A stretch of 5,564 nucleotides of DNA. Source: Ramlibacter sp. GTDB lineage: Bacteria > Pseudomonadota > Gammaproteobacteria > Burkholderiales > Burkholderiaceae_C. Below, one piece after another: positions 1 through 5,194 of the stretch (positions are counted from its first letter, which is position 1; the number at the start of each line of letters is the position of its first letter). Below the pieces are notes generated by a model. The model did not search any database, was not told the origin of the DNA, and saw only the letters and a program-made list of their open reading frames with translations. The translations under genes and the position numbers were made by a program. Location: the NCBI GenBank assembly GCA_023701085.1, contig JAMPXR010000194.1, positions 1 through 5,564 of the forward strand, written 5' to 3'.

Positions 1-1
1 C

Positions 2-319
2 ATGGGCATGGGCCCCGTTCCCGCCTCGCGCAAGGCGCTGCAAAGGGCCGGCTGGAACGTGCAGGACGTCAATCTTTTCGAACTCAACGAGGCGTTCGCC
101 GCGCAGGCCTGCGCCGTCAACAAGGAGCTCGCGATCGACCCCGCCAAGGTCAACGTGAACGGCGGCGCCATCGCCATCGGCCATCCGATCGGCGCGTCGG
201 GTTGCCGCGTCCTGGTGACACTGCTGCACGAGATGCGGCGCCGTGAGGCCAAGAAAGGACTTGCCGCGCTGTGCATCGGCGGCGGCATGGGGGTTTCCCT
301 CGCGGTGGAGCGCCCGTAA
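2..319 (+). CDS. phaA: Acetyl-CoA acetyltransferase (beta-ketothiolase), C-terminal part
   Basis: This is the last 105 codons of a biosynthetic thiolase; the 5' end lies outside the window and the ATG at position 2 is internal. The enzyme condenses two acetyl-CoA to acetoacetyl-CoA in the cytoplasm, the first step of PHB synthesis. Visible thiolase signatures are NEAFAAQ (fragment residues 29-35), [14 protein letters not shown] (54-67, with the catalytic His at 61) and CIGGGMG (91-97, with the second catalytic Cys at 91). The ending AVERP matches where PhaA proteins of about 393 residues normally stop, so about 290 residues are missing upstream. The sequence around [19 protein letters not shown] is the PhaA type rather than a fatty-acid-degrading thiolase. 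phaB follows 78 bases downstream on the same strand, which supports a shared PHB operon. Family assignment is very secure; the PhaA role rests on similarity and on its neighbour. Confidence 0.95.
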   Translation: MGMGPVPASRKALQRAGWNVQDVNLFELNEAFAAQACAVNKELAIDPAKVNVNGGAIAIGHPIGASGCRVLVTLLHEMRRREAKKGLAALCIGGGMGVSLAVERP

Positions 320-336
320 GGCGTGACAATGGCGCA

Positions 337-353
337 GCCCACATCCGGTGGGC
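337..353 (+). other. Intercistronic hairpin between phaA and phaB
   Basis: The 78-base gap between phaA and phaB contains a perfect 6-bp inverted repeat, gcccac / gtgggc, around a 5-base loop (atccg). No run of T follows it, so it is unlikely to be a strong terminator. It could stabilise or pause the phaAB transcript, or be chance in GC-rich DNA. The fold is read directly; any function is inference. Confidence 0.3.
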
Positions 354-397
354 GCAGGGCGCTCCTGAAGTTGTAGCATTGTTGCAAGGAGAAAAGA

Positions 398-1135
398 ATG
401 GGTCAGAAAATTGCGTATGTGACCGGTGGCATGGGCGGCATCGGTACGGCGATCTGCCAGCGCCTGCACCGTGAGGGCTTCAAGGTCATCGCGGGCTGCG
501 GCCCGACACGCGACTACGGCAAGTGGATGAGCGAGCAGAAAGCGCAGGGCTACACCTTCCATGCATCGGTGGGCAACGTGGGCGACTGGAATTCGACCGT
601 GGACGCGTTCAGCAAGGCCAAGGCCGAACACGGAACCGTCGACGTGCTGGTGAACAACGCCGGCATCACGCGAGACCGCATGTTCCTGAAGATGACGCGC
701 GAGGACTGGGACGCGGTGATCGAAACCAACCTGAACTCGATGTTCAACGTCACCAAGCAGGTGGTGGGCGACATGGTCGAAAAAGGCTGGGGCCGCATCG
801 TCAACATCAGCTCGGTGAACGGCGAGAAAGGGCAGGCGGGCCAGACCAACTACTCGGCCGCCAAAGCCGGCATGCACGGATTCACCATGGCGCTGGCCCA
901 GGAACTGGCGACCAAGGGCGTGACCGTCAACACGGTCAGCCCGGGCTATATCGGCACGGACATGGTCAAGGCGATCCGGCCCGATGTGCTGGACAAGATC
1001 GTCGCCACCATCCCCGTCAAGCGCCTGGGCGAACCCAGCGAGATCGCCTCCATCATCGCGTGGCTGGCATCGGAAGAAGGCGGCTATTCCACCGGCGCCG
1101 ACTTCTCGGTCAACGGCGGCTTGCATATGGGGTAA
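398..1135 (+). CDS. phaB: Acetoacetyl-CoA reductase, NADPH-dependent
   Basis: PhaB reduces acetoacetyl-CoA to (R)-3-hydroxybutyryl-CoA, the monomer used by PHB synthase, in the cytoplasm. The 245-residue protein is a full-length short-chain dehydrogenase/reductase (family PhaB about 246). Visible SDR signatures are the nucleotide-binding TGGMGGIG (residues 9-16), NNAG (86-89), a catalytic Ser in NISS (about 139), and Tyr152/Lys156 in the YxxxK motif (NYSAAKAG). SPGYIGTDMVKAIR and the C-terminal GGLHMG are typical of PhaB rather than of the fatty-acid reductase FabG. The ATG at 398 is preceded by AAGGAG (386-391) with 6 bases of spacing, which fixes the start. It follows phaA on the same strand, so the two are probably cotranscribed. 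In many Burkholderiales phaR comes next, but here the following gene is on the opposite strand. The stop codon sits inside an 8-base tandem repeat (ggtaagttggtaagttg, 1131-1147). Confidence 0.96.
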   Translation: MGQKIAYVTGGMGGIGTAICQRLHREGFKVIAGCGPTRDYGKWMSEQKAQGYTFHASVGNVGDWNSTVDAFSKAKAEHGTVDVLVNNAGITRDRMFLKMTREDWDAVIETNLNSMFNVTKQVVGDMVEKGWGRIVNISSVNGEKGQAGQTNYSAAKAGMHGFTMALAQELATKGVTVNTVSPGYIGTDMVKAIRPDVLDKIVATIPVKRLGEPSEIASIIAWLASEEGGYSTGADFSVNGGLHMG

Positions 1136-1139
1136 GTTG

Positions 1140-1201
1140 GTAAGTTGATTTCGGAAGGGCGGGGGGCCCCGCGAGCGGGGTCGACCACGAAATCAACTTA
1201 C
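1140..1201. repeat. 14-bp inverted repeat with a nested GC hairpin, just past phaB
   Basis: The arm gtaagttgatttcg (1140-1153) is the perfect reverse complement of cgaaatcaacttac (1188-1201). Between the arms lies a second hairpin, ccccg-cgag-cgggg (1167-1180). The element starts 4 bases after the phaB stop. Possible roles are a terminator for phaB, an mRNA 3'-end stabiliser, or a small palindromic repeat element. There is no T-run after the outer stem, so a classic intrinsic terminator is not proven. The inverted repeat is directly visible. Confidence 0.75.
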
Positions 1202-1283
1202 AGCTTCATCGGGCCTCGATGGCCCGGTGAAGCAGCAGGCTCCGGGAGCTCGGAAGGGCGGGAGCCCCGCGCGGCGTCGACGA
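1151..1283. repeat. Imperfect direct repeat of about 34-40 bp, two copies
   Basis: The segment beginning tcggaagggcggg at 1151 (to 1190, ending cgaccacga) recurs at 1250-1283. The second copy keeps tcggaagggcggg, then gccccgcg, then gtcgac, but is about six bases shorter in the middle. The first copy lies inside the 1140-1201 inverted repeat; the second lies just before the stop of the minus-strand gene. The copies are about 99 bases apart. This suggests a local duplication or two members of a short repeat family. The repeat is read by eye; its origin is inferred. Confidence 0.55.
1203..1233. terminator. Strong hairpin between the convergent genes, candidate two-way terminator
   Basis: The arms gcttcatcgggcc (1203-1215) and ggcccggtgaagc (1221-1233) form a 13-bp stem with one G-T wobble and a 5-base loop (tcgat). 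It lies in the 152-base gap between phaB and the convergent minus-strand gene ending at 1288, so it can serve either transcript. Neither side has a clear T-tract, so it may terminate weakly, act with Rho, or only protect 3' ends. The stem is clear; its function is inferred from position. Confidence 0.45.
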
Positions 1284-1287
1284 TCCG

Positions 1288-1695
1288 CTATTCCACCAGA
1301 TCCTCTATCACCAGGTGCCGGTACTTCTGCGCGTAGGACACCGGAAACTTCCTGAGCACGGCCATGATGCGCTCGGTCTGCTCCGCGGATGGAGCATGAA
1401 TCATCAGCGCATAGTGCCCCTGGCTGGCCAGCTGGGCGAACTGCCGCACCGTGTCGGCTTCGGTTCCGGCGGACGGAAGCGGAACGTCGGCATTTCCCAC
1501 GGTGCGCGCGATCTTCTGCAGGATGTCCTGCGGCGTGAGCAGGGAACTCCATTCCCCCGTGTTGCCGCTCTCTTCGAGCGCGCGCTCCGCGGCGCGCGCC
1601 TGCGCCTCGCCAGGAAACATGACGAACATATAGCCCGTCGGGTAGAACACGCCGCGCATCGTCAGCATGTTGGATTCGAGCTCGAAAGCCTTCAT
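1288..1695 (-). CDS. Hypothetical 135-residue protein, unknown function
   Basis: I do not recognise a named family. The protein is soluble in appearance, with no signal peptide or membrane segment. Two halves look alike in outline: a beta strand followed by an amphipathic helix near the N-terminus (YMFVMFPG then EAQARAAERALEESG, about residues 22-44) and again near the C-terminus (HYALMIHAPS then AEQTERIMAVLRKF, about 93-116). This is compatible with a ferredoxin-like or stress-protein-like alpha/beta fold, which is inference. The middle contains LLTPQDILQKIARTVGNADVPLPSAG-type sequence. The frame is open up to 1800, but the ATG at 1695 is chosen because aaggag lies 6 bases upstream (minus strand, 1702-1707) and because the 35-codon extension crosses a strongly structured stretch and is low in hydrophobic core residues. 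The gene converges on phaB and is downstream of the small gene at 1918-2145 on the same strand, with a 222-base gap. Confidence 0.82.
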   Translation of the reverse strand: MKAFELESNMLTMRGVFYPTGYMFVMFPGEAQARAAERALEESGNTGEWSSLLTPQDILQKIARTVGNADVPLPSAGTEADTVRQFAQLASQGHYALMIHAPSAEQTERIMAVLRKFPVSYAQKYRHLVIEDLVE

Positions 1696-1701
1696 GCTGG
1701 G

Positions 1702-1780
1702 CTCCTTTCCAATGTTGCGGTTGTCTTTAGTGTCGAAAAGCGCCGCACTGGTTCTCGGCGGCTGCTCTTCGAAACATTGG
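1702..1780 (-). promoter_or_regulatory. Nested stem-loop leader ending at the Shine-Dalgarno of the 1288-1695 gene
   Basis: Read on the minus strand, an outer 8-bp stem pairs ccaatgtt (1780-1773) with aacattgg (1716-1709). Directly inside it, tcgaagagcagccg (1772-1759) pairs with cggcgcttttcga (1745-1733): 13 pairs with one wobble and one bulged A, closing a 13-base loop. A 16-base unpaired stretch (1732-1717) precedes the outer 3' arm. The aaggag ribosome site (1707-1702) begins two bases after that arm. The geometry suggests a structured 5' untranslated region that could affect translation start. Pairing is seen in the sequence; regulation is inferred. Confidence 0.5.
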
Positions 1781-1833
1781 CGTTTGTTCGCCCCGCACAC
1801 TCAGGAGGCCGCCCGGGATTGCGAAATGGCGGG

Positions 1834-1879
1834 GCTGTGGAAACGGCACAGCTCCCCGGGCGGCACCCGGACGGCTGTG
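1834..1879. other. Alternative hairpins in the gap 1696-1917
   Basis: The 6-mer cacagc (1847-1852) can pair with gctgtg on its left (1834-1839, 7-base loop) or with a second gctgtg on its right (1874-1879). The right-hand option also encloses the hairpin ccggg-cggca-cccgg (1856-1870). The two folds exclude each other. The site is 40-80 bases beyond the stop of the minus-strand gene at 1918, so a terminator for that gene is the simplest reading, but no T-run is present. The rest of the gap from 1781 to 1917 shows no gene. Confidence 0.3.
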
Positions 1880-1917
1880 TCAGCAGGCGTGACTCGCCGG
1901 GCGGACCGCCGCGCCTG

Positions 1918-2145
1918 TCACTTCCTCGTTTTCCGGATTCTCCACAGCGCCCGGCGCACCCCATTCGCCAGCGACTGGGCGGCGGTGTATTTCGGCGTCG
2001 GATCGGCCGCAGACAGCTCTGCCGGCCTGCTGGCCAGCGATTCGTGCAGGTAAGGCAGCACGCTTGCCGCGCCCTCGCCCGAGCGCTGCCCGGGGCTGGT
2101 CAGATGGAGCGCACTGTCGTCGGCGGATGAATTCGAGGTGACCAT
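1918..2145 (-). CDS. Small hypothetical protein, 75 residues
   Basis: I do not recognise this protein. It begins with a polar, Ser-rich stretch (residues 1-25), continues with ASVLPYLHESLASRPAEL (27-44) and DPTPKYTAAQSLANGVRRALWRIRKTRK (49-75), and ends in a basic helix-like tail that could bind nucleic acid or an acidic partner. There is no signal peptide and no transmembrane segment. Support for a real gene is the strong preference for G or C in third codon positions, the ordinary amino-acid composition, and two predicted amphipathic segments. Against it are its short length and the lack of a good Shine-Dalgarno before the ATG at 2145 (the upstream minus-strand sequence is gagtaagatgattgcgcg). 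The competing frames over the same bases give Arg/Gly/Pro-rich shadow proteins. It shares a strand with the 135-residue gene but is 222 bases away, so a joint operon is uncertain. Confidence 0.55.
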   Translation of the reverse strand: MVTSNSSADDSALHLTSPGQRSGEGAASVLPYLHESLASRPAELSAADPTPKYTAAQSLANGVRRALWRIRKTRK

Positions 2146-2279
2146 CGCGCAATCATCTTACTCAAGCTCATCCATTGCGTCCTATCAATGAGAAACCGAA
2201 CGTGAGCGGTGTTTACATCTGGCCACCCCGATCGCGCGCGACTGCGCAGGGCGGTCCGCCTTCCTCGCCATCCCGCGCC

Positions 2280-2308
2280 TTGCCGGGGGGCGCATTCGTA
2301 CATAAAAT
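2280..2308 (+). promoter_or_regulatory. Candidate sigma-70 promoter for the gene at 2333
   Basis: ttgccg (2280-2285, 4 of 6 matches to TTGACA) and taaaat (2303-2308, 5 of 6 matches to TATAAT) are separated by 17 bases. The predicted transcript start is near 2315, giving a leader of about 18 bases before the ATG at 2333. The -10 is one of few AT-rich hexamers in this GC-rich gap. The remaining part of the gap (2146-2279) shows no gene. Confidence 0.45.
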
Positions 2309-2314
2309 CCCTCC

Positions 2315-2327
2315 CCTCCTGCGGAGG
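2315..2327 (+). promoter_or_regulatory. Shine-Dalgarno enclosed in a small hairpin
   Basis: The ribosome-binding site ggagg (2323-2327), 5 bases before the ATG at 2333, is exactly complementary to cctcc (2315-2319) with a 3-base loop (tgc). The hairpin would start almost at the predicted transcript 5' end and could occlude the ribosome site. The Shine-Dalgarno is well placed and fixes the start codon. An effect of the hairpin on expression is inference. Confidence 0.5.
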
Positions 2328-2332
2328 TTCCA

Positions 2333-3109
2333 ATGGCCAACTACACCTTCCTGCGGCAAGGGGACAAGCTGCCCAGCGTGGGCGTGCTGCAGAAGCTGCT
2401 CAATCGTGGGGGCGCAGGGCTTCGCGCCGACGGTGATTTCGGTTCCAGGACAAGGACGGCGGTTCAGAATTTCCAGCGGCCGCGCGGGCTGAACCCGGAC
2501 GGTGCGGTCGGACCGATCACCTGGCCGCGCGTGTCGGCCGGTGCGAACCTCAACATCGTCGATTGCATCGACATCTTCGATCCGAGCTTGAGCCGCATGG
2601 AAGAGCGTGACATCCGCCGCGCCGGCGGCAATCCGCTGGTGATCGGCGGAATGTCGAACGGCGTCGAGCAGGCGGTCAGCCTCATCGTCGGGCAGAGCCG
2701 GAATGTCTTTCTGCTGCGCTTCCACGGACACGGCGCGCGCGGGATGGCGGGAATCTCGACCGGTCACGGCGAGCTCGACCCGAATCTGGAACACCGGGCC
2801 GACATCGCCATCGAAAACTTCGCGCAGGTCCGGCACATCGTCCGGCGCCTGCGCAGCGTCTTCGGGCCGTATGGCTGTATCCAGTTCATGCACTGCGAGA
2901 CCGGCGGCGGGCCCCGAGGGCGGCGCCTGCTCGATCTCGTCGCAGCCGAAGTCGGCGTGCCTGTCTCCGCGGGAATCAACACGCAGTTGGGCGGCGGGCT
3001 CGATACCTTTCGCTTCGAAGGCCCTACCTACACCGCCGTTCCGGGCGGCGCGACGCTGAACCGCTGGTGCGAATCGCGGCCCGACTTCGCGGCGATGTCC
3101 GTGGCGTAG
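2333..3109 (+). CDS. Peptidoglycan-binding domain fused to a caspase/CHAT-like domain
   Basis: The 258-residue protein has two parts. Residues about 8-67 form a PG_binding_1 domain: LRQGDKLPSVGVLQKLLNRGG, then DGDFGSRTRTAVQNFQ and the closing DGAVGPITW, the usual three-helix peptidoglycan-binding signature. Residues about 73-240 look like an alpha/beta fold of the clan CD type. NIVDCIDIF is a likely first strand; NVFLLRFHGHG (124-134) is a strand ending in a His-Gly pair (His131/His133); CIQFMHCETGGG (182-193) is a strand ending in Cys188. These resemble the His and Cys blocks of CHAT (CETGxG) and DUF4347 domains, and the following RRLLDLVAAEVGVPVSAGI fits the next helix and strand. Such a His-Cys pair would imply peptidase activity, but that is inferred. 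No signal peptide or membrane segment is visible, so how it would meet the cell wall is unclear. The start is fixed by ggagg 5 bases upstream. It is flanked by an opposite-strand gene and by dusA, so it probably stands alone. Confidence 0.88.
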   Translation: MANYTFLRQGDKLPSVGVLQKLLNRGGAGLRADGDFGSRTRTAVQNFQRPRGLNPDGAVGPITWPRVSAGANLNIVDCIDIFDPSLSRMEERDIRRAGGNPLVIGGMSNGVEQAVSLIVGQSRNVFLLRFHGHGARGMAGISTGHGELDPNLEHRADIAIENFAQVRHIVRRLRSVFGPYGCIQFMHCETGGGPRGRRLLDLVAAEVGVPVSAGINTQLGGGLDTFRFEGPTYTAVPGGATLNRWCESRPDFAAMSVA

Positions 3110-3205
3110 CGCCCACCGACCGGCCAGGACGAAACCGGCGACGCTTGCCGCGTCCCGGTGAACGGCGGCCACCGGAAACGTCGCTTGCTCTGCGAGGCGC
3201 CCGCC

Positions 3206-3225
3206 CCCGGCGAATCGTCGCCGGG
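3206..3225 (+). other. Perfect 8-bp stem hairpin 15 bases before dusA
   Basis: cccggcga (3206-3213) and tcgccggg (3218-3225) pair perfectly around a 4-base loop (atcg). No T-run follows. It is either a weak terminator of the upstream gene, whose stop is at 3107-3109, or a stable element in the dusA leader. A smaller hairpin, ccggtg/caccgg (3155-3160 with 3170-3175), lies in the same 131-base gap. The stems are seen; their roles are inferred. Confidence 0.4.
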
Positions 3226-3240
3226 TAGACTGATCGCCCT

Positions 3241-4227
3241 ATGAATCGACAAGTTACGCGTTGGCGTGCGTCCGTCGCCCCGATGATGGATTGGACGGAC
3301 CGCCACTGCCGCTATTTCCATCGGCTCCTCAGCCGTCACGCGCTCCTTTACACGGAGATGGTGACCACGGGCGCCCTGGTCCACGGCAACGTGCCGCGCC
3401 ATCTCGACTACAACCCCGAAGAGCATCCGGTGGCGCTGCAACTGGGCGGCAGCGACCCGGCGGAACTGGCGCAATGCGCCAGGCTGGGCGGGCAGTGGGG
3501 CTACGACGAGATCAACCTCAACTGCGGCTGCCCCAGCGAGCGGGTCCAGCGCGGCTCTTTCGGGGCCTGCCTGATGGCCGAGCCCGCGCTGGTCGCGGAC
3601 TGCGTGAAGGCGATGGTCGATGCCGTGGGGGTGCCCGTCACCGTGAAGCACCGCATCGGCATCGACCAGGCGCAGGACTATGCGTTCGTGCGCGACTTCG
3701 TGGGCACCGTCAGCCAGGCCGGATGCGAGGTGTTCCTGGTCCATGCCCGCAACGCATGGCTCAAGGGCTTGTCTCCCAAGGAGAACCGCGAAATCCCGCC
3801 GCTGCGCTACGAGACGGTGTACCGGCTCAAGAGCGATTTTCCGCACCTGACGATCGCGGCGAACGGCGGTATCAGGACCGACGCGCAGGTGACGGCGCAG
3901 CTGGAACGCGTGGACGGCGTCATGATCGGGCGCGAGGCCTACCACAACCCCTGGTGGCTCGCCCAGTGGGATGCGCAATTCTTCGCGGACACGTCACGCG
4001 ATCTCAGCCGCGAGTCGGTGGAAGCGCAGATGACCGACTACATGGCGCGCGAGGCCGCGCAGCGCGGCACACCGTGGAGCGCGATCGCCCGGCATATGCT
4101 GGGTCTGCGCAACGGCTTGCCCGGGGCGCGGCGTTGGCGGCAGGTTTGGAGCGACCACAACCTGAAGGATTTGCACCCGCGCGAGGTGATGGCTCTCGCG
4201 CACGAGGCCGTGGAGCAGGTCGCATAG
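3241..4227 (+). CDS. dusA: tRNA-dihydrouridine(20/20a) synthase DusA
   Basis: DusA is an FMN enzyme that uses NADPH to reduce uridine to dihydrouridine at positions 20 and 20a in the D-loop of tRNA. The 328 residues match the family length. Motifs in order: SVAPMMDWTDRHCRYF (11-26) at the first strand of the TIM barrel; YTEMVTTGAL (37-46); VALQLGGSDP (64-73); INLNCGCPSERVQ (91-103) with the proposed catalytic Cys97; GSFGACLM (105-112); VKHRIGID (135-142), including FMN/RNA-contact Lys136 and His137; VHARNAWLKGLSPKENR (167-183), characteristic of DusA against DusB and DusC; ANGGI (207-211); and GVMIGREAYHNPW (226-238), binding the FMN phosphate. The ATG at 3241 lies ten codons before the conserved SVAPMMDWTD, as in relatives. 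The ribosome site before it is weak. It converges with the LysR gene, 13 bases between stops. No integrase or duplicated 5' end is present, although dusA is a known island insertion site. Confidence 0.96.
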   Translation: MNRQVTRWRASVAPMMDWTDRHCRYFHRLLSRHALLYTEMVTTGALVHGNVPRHLDYNPEEHPVALQLGGSDPAELAQCARLGGQWGYDEINLNCGCPSERVQRGSFGACLMAEPALVADCVKAMVDAVGVPVTVKHRIGIDQAQDYAFVRDFVGTVSQAGCEVFLVHARNAWLKGLSPKENREIPPLRYETVYRLKSDFPHLTIAANGGIRTDAQVTAQLERVDGVMIGREAYHNPWWLAQWDAQFFADTSRDLSRESVEAQMTDYMAREAAQRGTPWSAIARHMLGLRNGLPGARRWRQVWSDHNLKDLHPREVMALAHEAVEQVA

Positions 4228-4240
4228 CGGCGGCGCAACT

Positions 4241-5194
4241 TCAACGGACCTTCACGGAGGGCGTTCTCTCGCGCTTGCCGCGCGCGAGCCGCGCACGGCT
4301 TTCCCAGCCGCTCACATAGTTCTTGAGGAAAGATTGAAACCCCTGGGCCGCCGGCGAAAGCGCCAGGCCGCGCCGCGTGAGGAATGAGGTCTCGCGCCGC
4401 ACGGACGGCTCCACCAGCCGCACGGTGCGGATGCGGTACAGCCGGGTGATGGGCGTGGCGTAGGAGGGTACGACCGCGACGCCCAGGCCGGCGTCCACCA
4501 TGCCGATCACCGTCCACAAGTGAGCGACCTCGAAGCTGGGATGGATCTCCACCCCGGCGCCGCCGAGTGTCCCGCTGATCAGCTGGCCTACCGAGTTGTC
4601 TTGCGTTAGCGCGATGAACGGATGGCCCGACAGCTCCCGCCAGGCCACCTGCTGCTGGCCGGCGAGGGCATGGTCCACCGGGCAGGCCAGCACCAGCTTG
4701 TCGACCATCAGGGGCTCGGCGACCAGCTCGCGCGCCGAGCGCTCGAAGGTGCCGATGCCGAAGTCCACCTCGCCGTCGCGCACCTTGGGCTGGATCTGCC
4801 CGGCGAGCGTGTCGTGCAGCACCACGCTCACGCCGGGTTGCATCCGCCGGTAGCGGGCGATGGCACCGGGCAGCAGCAGGGACGACATCACCGGCGTCGC
4901 GGCCACCGCAACGCGTCCGCGCTTTTGCGCGGCCAGCTCGCGCGAGCTGGCGATCGCGCCCTCGAGGTCGGCCAGCACCTTCAGCGCCACCGGCTGGAAC
5001 TCGCGCCCGGCCTCGGTGAGCTGCACCAGGCGCGTGGTGCGGTCGAACAGGCGCAGGCCGAACACCTGCTCCAGCTCGCTGATCAGCACACTCACGGCCG
5101 ACTGCGTCAGGTGCAGCCGGCTGGCCGCGCCCGTGAAACTGCCCGCCTGGGCCACGGCGAGGAAGGCACGCACCTGCTTGAGCGTGACATTCAT
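4241..5194 (-). CDS. LysR-type transcriptional regulator
   Basis: The 317-residue protein has the standard LysR layout. An N-terminal winged helix-turn-helix (residues 1-62) contains the signature QVRAFLAVAQAGSFTGAASRLHLTQSAVSVLISELEQVFGLRLFDRTTR, and LTEAGREF follows. A linker helix spans about 65-90. A LysR_substrate domain (about 92-295) has the first strand RVAVAATPVMSSLLLPG and the recurrent GEVDFGIG and GMVDAGLGVAVVPS. The C-terminal tail after about 297 is strongly basic (ARLARGKRERTPSVKVR). LysR proteins act as tetramers at a T-N11-A dyad, usually controlling a divergent gene and their own transcription. Here the divergent neighbour is the amidohydrolase gene at 5287, 92 bases away, so that gene is the likely target; the ligand is unknown. 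The ATG at 5194 gives the expected N-terminus but has no clear Shine-Dalgarno. Repeated residues beyond the usual domain end make the protein slightly longer than the typical 300. Confidence 0.95.
   Translation of the reverse strand: MNVTLKQVRAFLAVAQAGSFTGAASRLHLTQSAVSVLISELEQVFGLRLFDRTTRLVQLTEAGREFQPVALKVLADLEGAIASSRELAAQKRGRVAVAATPVMSSLLLPGAIARYRRMQPGVSVVLHDTLAGQIQPKVRDGEVDFGIGTFERSARELVAEPLMVDKLVLACPVDHALAGQQQVAWRELSGHPFIALTQDNSVGQLISGTLGGAGVEIHPSFEVAHLWTVIGMVDAGLGVAVVPSYATPITRLYRIRTVRLVEPSVRRETSFLTRRGLALSPAAQGFQSFLKNYVSGWESRARLARGKRERTPSVKVR

Noticed and set aside
1696..1800. N-terminal extension of 35 codons for the 135-residue protein
   Set aside because: The ATG at 1695 has an ideal ribosome site, while the extension runs through a strong stem-loop and lacks a ribosome site at its own start.
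1315..2130. Open frame of 271 codons on the plus strand across both small minus-strand genes
   Set aside because: The product is Arg/Gly-rich without motifs. The minus-strand frames have better codon bias and, for the 135-residue gene, an excellent ribosome site.
2100..2333. Minus-strand frame of 77 codons upstream of the small hypothetical gene
   Set aside because: It overlaps the 75-residue gene and the promoter of the gene at 2333, and has an Arg-rich composition with no ribosome site.
2213..3172. Long open frame of 319 codons on the minus strand, opposite the 258-residue gene
   Set aside because: It is antisense to a gene with clear domain motifs, its product is low-complexity in Ala/Arg/Asp/Val with no recognisable motif, and it spans an obvious promoter and leader. 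Long antisense frames are common in GC-rich DNA.
3028..3978. Open frame of 316 codons on the minus strand, opposite dusA
   Set aside because: It is antisense to dusA, whose motifs are unmistakable. The product is His/Arg/Ala-rich and has no recognised domain.
4228..4240. Terminator between dusA and the LysR gene
   Set aside because: Only 13 bases separate the stops, and no convincing stem is visible there. Any terminator must lie inside the opposing coding sequence.
3261..4319. Open frame of 352 codons on the plus strand overlapping dusA
   Set aside because: It is an out-of-frame shadow, extremely rich in Arg, Gly and Pro, and runs into the convergent LysR gene.
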